From NCBI GenBank assembly GCA_025936115.1, contig JAICTZ010000015.1, positions 62,001 through 126,000 of the forward strand: a stretch of 64,000 nt of DNA, given 5' to 3'. Of this stretch, positions 1 to 9,058 are shown one piece after another (the stretch's first letter is position 1; every line of letters begins with the position of its first letter). The DNA comes from Polyangiaceae bacterium (GTDB lineage: Bacteria > Myxococcota_A > Polyangia > Polyangiales > Polyangiaceae). The position numbers and the translations under genes were made by a program. The notes below the pieces were generated by a model. That model made no database searches, had not been told where the DNA came from, and saw only the letters and a list, made by a program, of their open reading frames with translations.

Positions 1-42
1 ATGCAGCGCCTGCGCAGTGCCGTCAAGGAACAGGACGCGTGA
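1..42 (+). CDS. possible 3' end of an upstream gene (partial)
   Basis: The first 14 codons read open from base 1 to a TGA at 40-42 and give a short helical, charged tail (MQRLRSAVKEQDA). It could be the C-terminus of a gene entering from the left. There is too little sequence to name a family, and chance cannot be excluded. Confidence 0.3.
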   Translation: MQRLRSAVKEQDA

Positions 43-84
43 ACTGAAAGGCTTGGCGCCGGGCGAGAAAGGTCTCGAGGCGCC

Positions 85-594
85 TCAGAAGACGAGTAAG
101 TCACCTTCGTGAGCGAGACCGGCTTCCGGCTCGCCCCAGACGAACGCAGGATCGACTTCCACTTCGAGCCAAATCAAGACCCGGCCGTCCTTGCTCGCAT
201 AGACGGTCGGCTCGGCGTCACCGCGCGGCAGCGGCGAGAGTTTGAGGCCGGCAAGCACGACGGGCGTGCTGACCGCGACCGTGAGCCCGTGGGCCATCAG
301 CTTGGCTTTGAGTCTGCCGACGAGCTGGTTGGTGAGCTCACCGACCCAGTCACGTGGGCGCGCGCCCGCAGGCGCCGTCGCCATGAGCACATCGCGCGGC
401 GCCGCGAGCACGCACGTCCCCGACAGATGCTCCTCGACGAAACCCATCACGCCCGAGAGCAGCAAGGCGTCCGTCTCGACCCAGCCGTCCGCCGCGTGCT
501 CGAGCTCGACGCCGTAGGCGCGGAAGAGCTCGACGCCGGATTCGGCCGCTAATTTCCTAATTTCCTGCGTAACTTCCGCTCGCTCCACCGACAT
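85..594 (-). CDS. CheX-like chemotaxis phosphatase domain protein
   Basis: A 169-residue soluble protein without signal peptide or membrane segment. The central stretch GELTNQLVGRLKAKL (residues 85-99) matches the CheX/CheC signature, in which Glu and Asn three residues apart (here E86 and N89) act on phospho-CheY. The following P-V-V-L-A-G strand also fits the family. In CheX-type proteins this domain dephosphorylates response regulators in the cytoplasm. No chemotaxis gene is adjacent: it lies about 105 bp downstream of glutamate dehydrogenase on the same strand. The C-terminal 45 residues are acidic and unassigned. The family call rests on a short motif plus size, so it is good but not certain; the partner response regulator is unknown. 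Confidence 0.6.
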   Translation of the reverse strand: MSVERAEVTQEIRKLAAESGVELFRAYGVELEHAADGWVETDALLLSGVMGFVEEHLSGTCVLAAPRDVLMATAPAGARPRDWVGELTNQLVGRLKAKLMAHGLTVAVSTPVVLAGLKLSPLPRGDAEPTVYASKDGRVLIWLEVEVDPAFVWGEPEAGLAHEGDLLVF

Positions 595-699
595 GAAAGC
601 GCCTCCGCGCGAAACCTGGGTCCGCCTGGACTCATACGGCTCGCGCGCGCGAAGGCTAAGGGCGGCAGGCGAGCTCGGGAGCGCGTCGGAACCGTCCCG

Positions 700-2031
700 T
701 TACGGGAAGATCTCGCGATCGAGGTAAACCTGGACGAGCCGCTGGAGCGCGACGCCGTAGCAAGCGATGCGGTTCGGGCACTTGTGAGTGGTCGCGAACT
801 GGGTCATGCGCTCGTAGGCGTCGAGCATGGCCTTCTCGAGACGCTCCTCGACTTCTTCGATACCCCAAATTTCGCTGCGGCGGTTTTGGACCCACTCGTA
901 GTAGCTCACCGTCACGCCGCCCGCGTTGGCGAGCACGTCGGGCAATAGCTCGATGCCGCGGCGCGCGAGCACGGCTTCACCCTCGGGCGAACAGGGACCG
1001 TTCGCGCCCTCGGCGACGAGCTTGACCTGCAGAGCCTCGGCTTCGGACGCGCCGATCTGATTTTCGAGCGCCGCAGGTACGAAAATGTCGGCCTGCACCG
1101 TGAAAAACTCGTCACGATTGATCTTCTGGCCGTTGGCGTAGCCGGCGATGGAGCCGTTTTGAGCCACGTACTGCTTCAAGCGGTGCACGTTGAAGCCTTC
1201 GGGATTGTAGAGGTAGCCCGTGTGATCACCGACGGCGACGAGCGAAACGCCGTGCGCGGCCAGGAGCACGGCCGTGTTGGAGCCGACGTTGCCGAAGCCC
1301 TGGACGATGAGCTTTTTGCCCTCGAGCTTGAAGCGCGAGCGGCGCGCCCATTCGGCGATGCAATGCACGACGCCCTGGCCCGTCGCCGTCTCGCGACCGA
1401 CGGTGCCGCCGCTCGAGACGGGCTTGCCGGTGACGACGCCCATGGCGGCTTCCTTCTTCACCATGCCGACGGTGTTCAGGTAGGTGTCCATCGCCCACGC
1501 CATGGTCTGCGCGTTCGTGCCCACGTCGGGAGCGGGCACGTCGTAGTCGGGGCCGATGTTCGAGCCGAGCGCGTGGAAGAAGCGACGCGTGATGCGGGAG
1601 AGCTCGTCGCGCGAGACGCTGCGCGGGTCGAATTTGATGCCGCCCTTGGCGCCGCCGAACGGCAGATTCATGAGCGCGCACTTCCACGTCATCATGGCGC
1701 CGAGCGCCTTGAAGTCGTCGAGCGAGGCGTGCTCGTGGTAGCGCATCCCACCTTTGTACGGCCCGAGGATGTTCGAGTGCTGGATGCGGTAGCCCTTGAA
1801 CAACCGATACTCGCCGCTGTCCATCCGCACGGGAAAGTGGACGATGAGCTCGTTCTTGGGTTCGCGTAGGATCACGCGCACGTGGTCGGGCACGTTGACG
1901 AGCCGGGCGGCGTCGTCGAGATAGCTCTGAATGACGCGATGGAAGTCGTAGCGTTCGACCGTGCTCACCCGCGTGGATGGCACGGGACGATCGTTCGCAT
2001 CGGGGGCGCGTTGGGAAGAGGGTGCGTTCAT
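700..2031 (-). CDS. gdhA: glutamate dehydrogenase (Glu/Leu/Phe/Val dehydrogenase family)
   Basis: This enzyme interconverts glutamate and 2-oxoglutarate plus ammonia using NAD(P). The 443-residue length is normal for hexameric GDH. The substrate-binding segment PYKGGMRYH (91-99) and the catalytic signature LPFGGAKGGI (123-132, catalytic Lys 129) are intact. A Rossmann glycine motif VQGFGNVGSNTA follows in the C-terminal half, with NAGGVTVSYYEW near the end. The coenzyme preference cannot be read with confidence. The first 25 residues are a low-complexity extension before the conserved fold. It sits 19 bp downstream of cdsA on the same strand and is probably cotranscribed with it. Confidence 0.93.
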   Translation of the reverse strand: MNAPSSQRAPDANDRPVPSTRVSTVERYDFHRVIQSYLDDAARLVNVPDHVRVILREPKNELIVHFPVRMDSGEYRLFKGYRIQHSNILGPYKGGMRYHEHASLDDFKALGAMMTWKCALMNLPFGGAKGGIKFDPRSVSRDELSRITRRFFHALGSNIGPDYDVPAPDVGTNAQTMAWAMDTYLNTVGMVKKEAAMGVVTGKPVSSGGTVGRETATGQGVVHCIAEWARRSRFKLEGKKLIVQGFGNVGSNTAVLLAAHGVSLVAVGDHTGYLYNPEGFNVHRLKQYVAQNGSIAGYANGQKINRDEFFTVQADIFVPAALENQIGASEAEALQVKLVAEGANGPCSPEGEAVLARRGIELLPDVLANAGGVTVSYYEWVQNRRSEIWGIEEVEERLEKAMLDAYERMTQFATTHKCPNRIACYGVALQRLVQVYLDREIFP

Positions 2032-2050
2032 GGCTGGAGGACCTGCTCGA

Positions 2051-2872
2051 TCAACGGCTGAACTCGAACAGAGTATAGAGGTAGACCAAGGGGGCGAGCA
2101 CGAGCACGGCGTCGATCCGGTCGAGGATGCCGCCGTGGCCGGGGAGGATCGCGCCGGAATCTTTCACCCCGGTGGAGCGTTTCAGCAGGGACTCCGTCAA
2201 ATCACCGGCTTGCCCGAGCAGGCCCGAAACGAGGCCGAGCACGACGGCGTGTGCGAGCGGCAGGCGTGGCAAAAACCAACTCGACGCGAGCACGGCGCCG
2301 CCGAGGGCACCCACGACCGCCCCCACGAGACCGGCCTGCGTCTTTTTGGGACTGACCGCTTCGTACAATTTGCGCTTGCCGAGGAAACGGCCGAAAAAGT
2401 AGCCCCCCGTGTCGCCGAGCCAGCCGAGCAGCAAGACGAGCAGCACCCAGCCGGCGCCGTCGGCATTGGCCGCGCGCAAGCGCGCGAGCACACCGAGCGA
2501 CCCGCCGACGTAAATGGGCACCGCGCCGCCTGCCATCATGCGTAGGCCGGCCGTCGCGATATCGCCGAGCCGCACGAGCGGCATGAGCATGCCGAGGAGC
2601 GGCATGCCGAGCAGGAGCGCAATGATGACGCGCGGGTCGTCGCCGAAGAGCGCGATGCCGGCCGTGACGAGCGCGCTTTGCACGACGCCGATGGCGCGCG
2701 CGACGGCGTCGGCAGGGTGCGTCATGCGCAAGACTTCTTGCGCGCCGAGCACCGACGCGACGATGGCCACGACGCTGAACGCGACCGGCGGCCCCTTGAA
2801 CAGAATCAAGAGAAGAACCGGCGCGGCGATGCCAGCCGTGAGGAGGCGAACGGCGAGGTTACTCTTCGGCAA
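2051..2872 (-). CDS. cdsA: phosphatidate cytidylyltransferase
   Basis: This integral inner-membrane enzyme makes CDP-diacylglycerol from phosphatidate and CTP, the entry to phospholipid head-group synthesis. It is 273 residues with about seven or eight hydrophobic segments. The complete CDS signature lies at residues 228-254: SLLKRSTGVKDSG, then LPGHGGILDRID, with the Lys-Asp and Asp-Arg-x-Asp metal and CTP residues present. Unusually for cdsA, neither undecaprenyl diphosphate synthase nor dxr is next to it in the window. It is the first gene of a minus-strand run with glutamate dehydrogenase and is divergent from the gene at 2914. Confidence 0.93.
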   Translation of the reverse strand: MPKSNLAVRLLTAGIAAPVLLLILFKGPPVAFSVVAIVASVLGAQEVLRMTHPADAVARAIGVVQSALVTAGIALFGDDPRVIIALLLGMPLLGMLMPLVRLGDIATAGLRMMAGGAVPIYVGGSLGVLARLRAANADGAGWVLLVLLLGWLGDTGGYFFGRFLGKRKLYEAVSPKKTQAGLVGAVVGALGGAVLASSWFLPRLPLAHAVVLGLVSGLLGQAGDLTESLLKRSTGVKDSGAILPGHGGILDRIDAVLVLAPLVYLYTLFEFSR

Positions 2873-2913
2873 GATGGGGGCCGGGACCTTACCATGCTAG
2901 GCACCCTCGCCTC

Positions 2914-5289
2914 ATGCGTGCGTCGCGCAAGCGCGTCTTGCCTCGCTCGGGCCGTGAGCCCTGGCGCTCGCACTTGCGTATGCGCCGGCGCGCACTCGCG
3001 GGCATCGTATCTTTGTCCGTCGTGTGGGCGGCGCTGTCGCCACGGCCGCCCGAACGGAACCTCGACGGCCTGCGCGCCTGGCTCGGAGAGCGCGTGCACG
3101 GCACGATCGCCGCGGGCGACCTCGCGTGGGAGCCGCAGGCTGGCGCGCTCAGCGAGCTCGTGCTCGGGCGCGGGCTCTGGTTTCTTGCCGCGGCCGAGCC
3201 GGGCGGCGCGCGCGACGTCTATCGGGCCTGGATACGGCTCACGCCGAACGGCCAGCCACTTTCGGTACGGCGCGTCCTCGCGCTCACGCGCACCCCCGGC
3301 GCGGACGAAGGCGGACTCAGTTTGCGCCACGGCCGCGTCTCGTTCGCGACGCTCGCGGGCAGCCGCGTGGCGGCCGTGAGCGTGCTCGAACCGGCGCGTG
3401 ACTTCGGGCTGGCGCCGCTCGAGCGCCTCGTGGCGCGCGAAACGACCGGCGAGCTCACGCCGCTCGAGCGCACCGACGTTTGGCTCGATGCCAAGACGAA
3501 CGCCGCGTCGATCTCGCTCGGCGAGCACGCCCTCCGCATCGAGCTCGCCGAGCTCGAGCGCTCGTTGGAATACGATCTCGAGCAGCACAAGTTCGCGGGC
3601 GACGTGGCGGGCGTGGCGCACGCGAGCTCGCGCTTGTCGGACGAAGGCGCGCCCCGGCTCGCCGTGCTCGCGCTCGCGCGGCGCCTGTTCGGCTTCGAGC
3701 TCACGGCACTCGCGGGTCGCGCGTGGTTCCGCGCCGAAGGTGCGCTGCGGCACGCGGACAAGAGCTCTCACGCCGCTGACGGCAGCGAGCGACCGCGGTT
3801 TACACCGGTCACCCACCCGCTGCTGAAGCCGCCGCTCGGCACCGATCTCACGGCGGTCCGCCCCGAGAGCTACCTCTCGCGCGCGACGCTGCATCCGGAT
3901 CCGGGGCACCCGCGCGACGCGCTCGAGCTCGTCGCGCTCGATCTGCGACAGCTCGAGCTCGGCTACGCCGCGGGCGGCGAGTGGCCGGCAGCGAGCGTCA
4001 GCGCGCCGGGCGAGGGCCGATTGCCGCACGACGCCGGGCGGTATCGGCGCGTCGTCGCTGTCTTCAACGCGGGGCCGGAAGCGGCGTACGACCGCTACGG
4101 CACGTTCGCGGACGGACGGCTGCTCGTAGCGCCGGCAGCGCGGGCGCCGAGCGTCGCCATGCTGCGCTCCGGACGCGTGTGGTTCGGTGGCTGGCCGCAC
4201 GGCGACGAAGTCCCGCCCGACATCGCCTCCTTCACGCAACGCAACACCGCGCTCGTGAGCGCCGGTGTGCCGATTGCGAGCGGCGACGACTCCGTGCGGC
4301 GTCGTACGGCGCTGTGCCTGGCAGCGGACGGCCGTCTCGTCTACGCCTACGCCGACGCGACGGACGTGAATGCGCTCGCCGCCTCCCTCGCCCACGCCGG
4401 TTGCGAATACGCGCTTCCGCTCGCCGCGAGCCCCGAGCGGCTCGGGTTCGCGCTCGCCGACGTCGGAAGTGAACGCGACGCGCGCTTCGAGCTCATCGAG
4501 CCCCGCATGGACTTCGACGGCGCGGCAGCGCTCCGTGGCTCGACGCGTGATTTTTTCTACGTGCTCGTTCGCGACATGACACCGAAGAACCCGCCGGGAG
4601 TCGCCTGGCACCCGGACGGCGGCACGCAAGCGCCACCGGCGTGGTTACCCGGCATTTTGTCGGGCGAGCTCCAGCTCGGCGGCATCAGCGTCGAGCTCGT
4701 GAGCTTCGCGGCGGGCAGCTTCGAGCTGCGCGTACGGCCAGGTGCGCTCGAGCCGGCGACGAACACGCGCAGCCGCGCCGGGAGGCTCGCCGAGCCCGAG
4801 CCCGAGCACGAACGCGCCCTCGCCGAGCTCGAGCTCGGGCATGCGACGGGCGCGACGCGGCTCGGGCTCGCGCTCGGCACGCTGATCCCGCTGCCCCTGC
4901 GGGCGTCGAGTGCGACGCTCGTGGTCGGCAGCGGCACGGCGCGGATCCTCTTGCCCGCCGAGCCCGTAACGCTCGGCGCGGAGGAGCACGCGGTGCAGCT
5001 GCCGCTCCTCGCGGATGACGACGGCGTGACTCCGCGCGCGCGCGAACGCGGCGACATGCGGCCGCGCTCCGCGCTCGGCGTCACCGACGACGGTCGCGTG
5101 GTGGTCGCGCTCTTGCGTCACGACAGCAGCGACCCGCTCGCGGTCGCGCTCCGCGCGGCGGGGTGTCACCGCGTCGTCGAGCTCGATCGCGGCTCGCACC
5201 ATCCGGCGTCGCTCGAGCGCGCGGGCACCGACAAGCCGCCGCGCGACGCGCCGGACTCGACGACGCTCTGGGTGCTCGCGCGCAAGTGA
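2914..5289 (+). CDS. large exported protein with two degenerate NAGPA-like (phosphodiester glycosidase) halves
   Basis: A 791-residue protein of unassigned function. Residues 23-42 form a basic n-region plus hydrophobic segment, so ATG at 2980 (residue 23) is an attractive alternative start and the protein is probably exported or anchored. Two stretches resemble the phosphodiester glycosidase (NAGPA, formerly DUF2233) core. The first has VAVFNAGPEA (381-390) followed about 75 residues later by RRRTALCLAADGR and an A-x-S-L-A-H-A-G-C helix. The second, near the C-terminus, has RSALGVTDDGRVVVALLR followed by A-L-R-A-A-G-C. The family's terminal D-G-G-x-S catalytic loop is missing in both: the first has AASPERL and the second LDRGSHH. 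Activity is therefore doubtful. The remainder is rich in Ala, Leu, Glu and Arg. Confidence 0.6.
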   Translation: MRASRKRVLPRSGREPWRSHLRMRRRALAGIVSLSVVWAALSPRPPERNLDGLRAWLGERVHGTIAAGDLAWEPQAGALSELVLGRGLWFLAAAEPGGARDVYRAWIRLTPNGQPLSVRRVLALTRTPGADEGGLSLRHGRVSFATLAGSRVAAVSVLEPARDFGLAPLERLVARETTGELTPLERTDVWLDAKTNAASISLGEHALRIELAELERSLEYDLEQHKFAGDVAGVAHASSRLSDEGAPRLAVLALARRLFGFELTALAGRAWFRAEGALRHADKSSHAADGSERPRFTPVTHPLLKPPLGTDLTAVRPESYLSRATLHPDPGHPRDALELVALDLRQLELGYAAGGEWPAASVSAPGEGRLPHDAGRYRRVVAVFNAGPEAAYDRYGTFADGRLLVAPAARAPSVAMLRSGRVWFGGWPHGDEVPPDIASFTQRNTALVSAGVPIASGDDSVRRRTALCLAADGRLVYAYADATDVNALAASLAHAGCEYALPLAASPERLGFALADVGSERDARFELIEPRMDFDGAAALRGSTRDFFYVLVRDMTPKNPPGVAWHPDGGTQAPPAWLPGILSGELQLGGISVELVSFAAGSFELRVRPGALEPATNTRSRAGRLAEPEPEHERALAELELGHATGATRLGLALGTLIPLPLRASSATLVVGSGTARILLPAEPVTLGAEEHAVQLPLLADDDGVTPRARERGDMRPRSALGVTDDGRVVVALLRHDSSDPLAVALRAAGCHRVVELDRGSHHPASLERAGTDKPPRDAPDSTTLWVLARK

Positions 5290-5299
5290 CGCACGCTCG

Positions 5300-5626
5300 T
5301 CAGACGCGCACGCGCTTGCGTTTTACGGGCTGTTCGGGCTCGACGCGCACGATCTCGCCCGTGTCCTTCTGCTTGTAGCGGACCTGGAGCACGAGCTTCT
5401 TTTTGTGCTCGTAAAAGTAGTGCCGCACTTCCCGCACGAGGCCCTGTCCCGCGGCGCCGCGCGCCTCCGCCGATTCGGTGTCGGCGCGCCATTGGCCTAC
5501 GTCCCGCGGTAACGGCTCGAGCACGCCGAGACGCTCGTCCTGCGCCCCGGGCACCACATTGAAGATGAACAGCACGTAGACACCGATGCCCGCCATGCCC
5601 ACCAACACCAAAAACACGTAAAACAT
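5300..5626 (-). CDS. small single-span membrane protein, unknown function
   Basis: A 108-residue protein that I do not recognise. An N-terminal hydrophobic helix (residues 1-24, MFYVFLVLVGMAGIGVYVLF) is followed by a charged soluble domain, with a very basic C-terminus (KRKRVRV). It looks like a membrane-anchored protein with a cytoplasmic or periplasmic tail. It lies 27 bp downstream of the NAGS-like gene on the same strand and ends 10 bp from the convergent gene that stops at 5289, so it is probably the last gene of the 8241-5300 operon. Confidence 0.65.
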   Translation of the reverse strand: MFYVFLVLVGMAGIGVYVLFIFNVVPGAQDERLGVLEPLPRDVGQWRADTESAEARGAAGQGLVREVRHYFYEHKKKLVLQVRYKQKDTGEIVRVEPEQPVKRKRVRV

Positions 5627-5653
5627 GCCGTGGCTCCGCTACTCGGCTCGAGT

Positions 5654-6868
5654 CTACGCCGTGAAATCGCTCGGTCGCGCCTCGGCCTCGGCGATCGCCG
5701 TCACGATGCGCTCGGGCTCGACGCCGCGCCAGAACACGTACCACGCGGGCCTGCGCGCCATCCCGTCGGCCACGCCCAGATACCAGGGCACGATCGCGTT
5801 ATCACGCCGCGTGCGCCAGACGAAACTCGGAAAATCGCGACAAAACGCCTGCCACAAATCGTTGCCCACGCCTTCGCCCTGCGCTTGGGGCTCGACCGAG
5901 AACTTGCTCAGGTAGGCGACGGAATTACCCGGCAGAAAGATCGCGGCGCCGCGGTACTGCGCGTCGAGGTAGACGGCGAGCGGCGGCCGCTCGAAGAAGT
6001 CCGGCTGGAGCGCGCGACCGAAGCTCGCTTCCAAGAGCGCGCGCAAACGCGGCACGTCGATCGTGGTGTAGGAATCGTGGCGCGTGATGGGCGTGCCGCG
6101 TTTCACGAGCGTGCCGGCCCCCTTCACCGTGAAGAGCTCCTTCATCAAGTTGAGCGGCGACGCCACGCTCACGAGTAGCGGGTTCGGTTCGACGAGCTCG
6201 ATCAAGCGGTTGGCGCAATCGAGGAGCTCCGTGTCGCGCTTGCTCAAACGCTTGGACGCGAGCAAGGCCATACGATCGACCCGCAAGTTGACGACGGAGA
6301 TCCAGCCGCCCACGCTCGGCATCAAGTGCCCGGGCCCGAGCTCGAGCGGCCGGTCGCCACGCGCCGAGAGCCCGCCGCGGCGTCGGAGCAGCACGATCTT
6401 GCGCGTGTCGAGATCGCGCGCGAGCATGCCGAGCGCCACGGTGCGCTGATCCACCGTCTCGCCCTCGATCTGCGGGAAATAGACGATGGGGATGCGCTCG
6501 GCGCGCAGCTCCTCGCGCAATTTCTCACCGAGCCCGGGCTCGTCCATCGTGTGCACGTACGGAACGAGGCCGGCAGCCGTGATCCGGCGCGCCACGCGTT
6601 CGGCCGGCACCGCCATCGAGCCCGCGTCGAAAAGCCCGAGCACGATCGGCGCAAAGAGATCGAGGTCGGCGAGGAAACGGATCTGCTCGACGAGCGCACC
6701 GGTTCCGTCGCGCAGAACCTGCGCGCCGGGCGCAATGAGCGCGAAGCTCTCTTTCGAGAGCTGTCGAAAGAGACGGAGATAGAGCTCGGCTTCAGCCCGA
6801 CGCCCGACGCTCTCGAGGAAGGTGAGGACAACGTCGGCCGGGTTCGCCTGAACGGCGGGAAGGGTCAC
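5654..6868 (-). CDS. NAGS/NAGK-like protein: degenerate acetylglutamate kinase domain plus NAT acetyltransferase domain
   Basis: 404 residues with an amino-acid-kinase fold followed by a GNAT-type NAT domain, the arrangement of bifunctional or vertebrate-like N-acetylglutamate synthase/kinase of arginine synthesis. The NAT part (about 250-404) has YLSKFSVEPQAQGEGVGNDL, a plausible acetyl-CoA loop (QGEGVG). The kinase part is altered: where acetylglutamate kinases have a Lys and Gly-Gly ATP loop near the N-terminus, this protein reads FALIAPGAQVL (42-52). That suggests kinase loss and a synthase or purely regulatory role. Its ATG overlaps the stop of the upstream lipoprotein gene by 4 nt, implying translational coupling with a surface lipoprotein, an odd pairing for arginine synthesis. 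No other arg gene is in the window. Confidence 0.7.
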   Translation of the reverse strand: MTLPAVQANPADVVLTFLESVGRRAEAELYLRLFRQLSKESFALIAPGAQVLRDGTGALVEQIRFLADLDLFAPIVLGLFDAGSMAVPAERVARRITAAGLVPYVHTMDEPGLGEKLREELRAERIPIVYFPQIEGETVDQRTVALGMLARDLDTRKIVLLRRRGGLSARGDRPLELGPGHLMPSVGGWISVVNLRVDRMALLASKRLSKRDTELLDCANRLIELVEPNPLLVSVASPLNLMKELFTVKGAGTLVKRGTPITRHDSYTTIDVPRLRALLEASFGRALQPDFFERPPLAVYLDAQYRGAAIFLPGNSVAYLSKFSVEPQAQGEGVGNDLWQAFCRDFPSFVWRTRRDNAIVPWYLGVADGMARRPAWYVFWRGVEPERIVTAIAEAEARPSDFTA

Positions 6869-8241
6869 TGGACGAGGCTTTTGACGAAATCGACGAGCTG
6901 TTGATTACCCGCGCTGGCCGTCACGCCGTCCGGGAGTTTTCGGACGAACCAGATCACCGTCCAGTCCACCATCTGACCTTGGCCCACCGCGCCGTACGGG
7001 CCCTGCTCCTCGACCTCCATGTACGGCAGCGGATTGCCGGAGTTGCCGGGGTTGTTCATGTAGATGTCGATCTCGCCCTCACCCGGCGCGATCATGCCGG
7101 CCGGCGTATTCGTGAACTTCTTCACGACGACCCAGCCGGCGTCGGCGTGGGCGAGCCAATTGTTGACGCCGTTGAGGACGAGCAATTGATCCTTCGCCGA
7201 CGCGCTCGCAAAGACGCCGGGCGATGAGACCCATTGGCAGCCGGCGCTCGTGGTCGTGGGCGCCGGATCCATGTTGTTGGCGGTGTTCTTGGCCGTCGTC
7301 GCCGTGCCACCACTCGGAAAGAAGGTGACACCGCTCTGTGGGAAACGGGTGACCTCCCACGGTGCAGCACTCTTGCCGGCAGCCGTACCAATCATCGTGT
7401 AGGTCGCGATCACGGCTTCCTGCGTGAGGTCGGCCGCAAACTTCTTCGTGACGCTGAGGCCGACGACGCTCGCCGCCATGCCGACGAGGGTCATGGACGT
7501 GTCGTCGGTCGTGGCCGTGTAGGGTTTGCTGTTGATGTTGCCGATGCTGCTGTCGGCCGTGGGCGGCCACGTCCAGGCGGATTGCGGGCTCGGCCAAAAG
7601 GTCGACCCCATGTTGTCGGCGTCCTTGCCCGCGCCGAGCAGATTGCTCCCGCCCTTGAGGTGCACGTTCGTGACGCGCGCACCCATCGTCGGATTGACTT
7701 CGAAGTAAGTGTCGCCGAATTCCAGCACGTAGCTCGTCGAGCTACGCATGATGGGCGTCACCAGCGTCGCTGGCATACCGCCGCCTCCGTTTCCGGCAGC
7801 GGCGCCGCCGCTACCCAAGCTTCCTGCCATGCCGCCCGCGGGCGCTCCGCCCGTCGCGGGCGAGCCTGCTGCCGCACCGGCCGAACCGCCGCCGCCACCC
7901 GCGGGCGCTCCGCCGGTCGCCGCACCTGCCGAGCCGCCCGTCGAGCCGCCGGTTCCACCCGTCGCGCTCGTGCCGCCCGTGCCACCGGTGCCGCCCGTCG
8001 AGCCGCCGGTTCCACCCGTCGCGCTCGTGCCGCCCGTGCCCGCCGTGGTGCCGCCCGTCGCGCCCGTGCCGCCCTGACCCGCGGCGCTCGTCCCACCGGT
8101 CGTGCCGCCCGTCGCGCCCGTGCTCGTCTTGTTGCCGCCGCCCGGAGCGTCGTCGTCGCCCGACGAGCATCCCGACGCTAGGGACATGCTGCCGCCAACG
8201 AGCCCTGCCAAGAGAAGCCAACGCCAAGCCTGAGCCCGCAT
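6865..8241 (-). CDS. lipoprotein with Gly-rich linker and putative mutarotase-like beta-sandwich domain
   Basis: 458 residues: a lipoprotein signal with lipobox SLASGC (cleavage before Cys 25), then about 110 residues of Gly/Ser/Thr/Ala repeats (G-G-T-G-G, G-G-S-A-G), then a globular C-terminal domain. The globular part contains FGDTYFEVNPTMGARVTNV, a lead-in typical of galactose-mutarotase-like or DUF4380-like sandwiches, plus Trp/Pro-rich WPSPQSAWTWPP. That assignment is inferred from pattern only. It probably sits on the cell surface or outer membrane with the linker as a flexible tether. It is the first gene of a minus-strand unit coupled to the NAGS-like gene and is divergent from 8353. 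Confidence 0.7.
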   Translation of the reverse strand: MRAQAWRWLLLAGLVGGSMSLASGCSSGDDDAPGGGNKTSTGATGGTTGGTSAAGQGGTGATGGTTAGTGGTSATGGTGGSTGGTGGTGGTSATGGTGGSTGGSAGAATGGAPAGGGGGSAGAAAGSPATGGAPAGGMAGSLGSGGAAAGNGGGGMPATLVTPIMRSSTSYVLEFGDTYFEVNPTMGARVTNVHLKGGSNLLGAGKDADNMGSTFWPSPQSAWTWPPTADSSIGNINSKPYTATTDDTSMTLVGMAASVVGLSVTKKFAADLTQEAVIATYTMIGTAAGKSAAPWEVTRFPQSGVTFFPSGGTATTAKNTANNMDPAPTTTSAGCQWVSSPGVFASASAKDQLLVLNGVNNWLAHADAGWVVVKKFTNTPAGMIAPGEGEIDIYMNNPGNSGNPLPYMEVEEQGPYGAVGQGQMVDWTVIWFVRKLPDGVTASAGNQQLVDFVKSLVQ

Positions 8242-8352
8242 GCTCGGCGATTACCATTCGCGCGCTGGTCTCGCAACGGAAAGACGCGGAGTTTTCGTCG
8301 CGAATGACGCGAATTTCGCACTCTCGTGCGATCGGCGATAAGGATCCGCCCC

Positions 8353-9018
8353 ATGCAGCGACCCAGCCATCGTCTCGTGGTCTCTTGGCTCGCGTTCAGC
8401 GCCGCCGGCCTCGTTGCCGCGGCGGCGCTGAGCGAGTCGCTCGAAAGCCTCGTCCGGCGGTATCCGTTCGATCCCGCTTGCGCGTGGGGCCGTCTCGCCA
8501 ACGGTAAAGGCACCATCGTGCGCTGCCTGAGCGAACAGGAGGCAAGCCAGCTTGCCCCAGTCGCGAACGCGCTGCCGGTCGCGCCTGCCGTGCCGATCGC
8601 TCCCACGGCCGCAGCGGGTCTCGCCACCGCACCGTCTGCGGCGCCGGTTACCGCGCCGAGCGCGAGCGCCGCGTCACCCGACGGCGCGCTCAAGACGTCC
8701 CGGCTCGAGGTCACGGTGGGACCCGTGACGGCCGATCAGGGTGAGCTCCCGCTCGGCAAGCTCGGCCAGGCGAAGGACCGCTATGCGAAGTGCATCGACG
8801 ACAACGGCGGCCTGCACGGCGAGAGCGGCGAAGTGCACGTGCGCTTCCTCGTGCGCTCCAAGGGCATCGCCGAAGGCGTGAGCGTGCAGAAGCGCGTGAA
8901 CGTGAGCGCCGAGGCCGCGCGCTGTGTCTCCGAGGTCGTCGACCGCCGGCACGTCGGCACGCCCAACGAGCCGCTCGTCGGCGCGACCGTCGTCGTCAAA
9001 TTCACGAGCCACCCGTGA
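8353..9018 (+). CDS. exported protein with TonB/AgmX-like C-terminal domain
   Basis: 221 residues from ATG 8353, preceded by an AAGGAT element about 9 bases upstream; an in-frame start at 8326 would put charged residues before the hydrophobic segment and is less likely. There is an N-terminal hydrophobic anchor (LVVSWLAFSAAGLVAAAAL), an Ala/Pro-rich linker and a C-terminal module with GEVHVRFLVRSKGIAEGV and a final strand VVVKFT. This layout resembles the C-terminal domain of TonB-like and AgmX/PglI proteins common in myxobacteria, where a Cys pair (here in KCIDD and RCVSE) is usual. Specific function is unknown. It precedes the MutS-like gene by 40 bp. Confidence 0.6.
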   Translation: MQRPSHRLVVSWLAFSAAGLVAAAALSESLESLVRRYPFDPACAWGRLANGKGTIVRCLSEQEASQLAPVANALPVAPAVPIAPTAAAGLATAPSAAPVTAPSASAASPDGALKTSRLEVTVGPVTADQGELPLGKLGQAKDRYAKCIDDNGGLHGESGEVHVRFLVRSKGIAEGVSVQKRVNVSAEAARCVSEVVDRRHVGTPNEPLVGATVVVKFTSHP

Positions 9019-9058
9019 TTTTCCCCTCCAAGCTCGCTAGCCTCGAGCGCAAAAGCCG

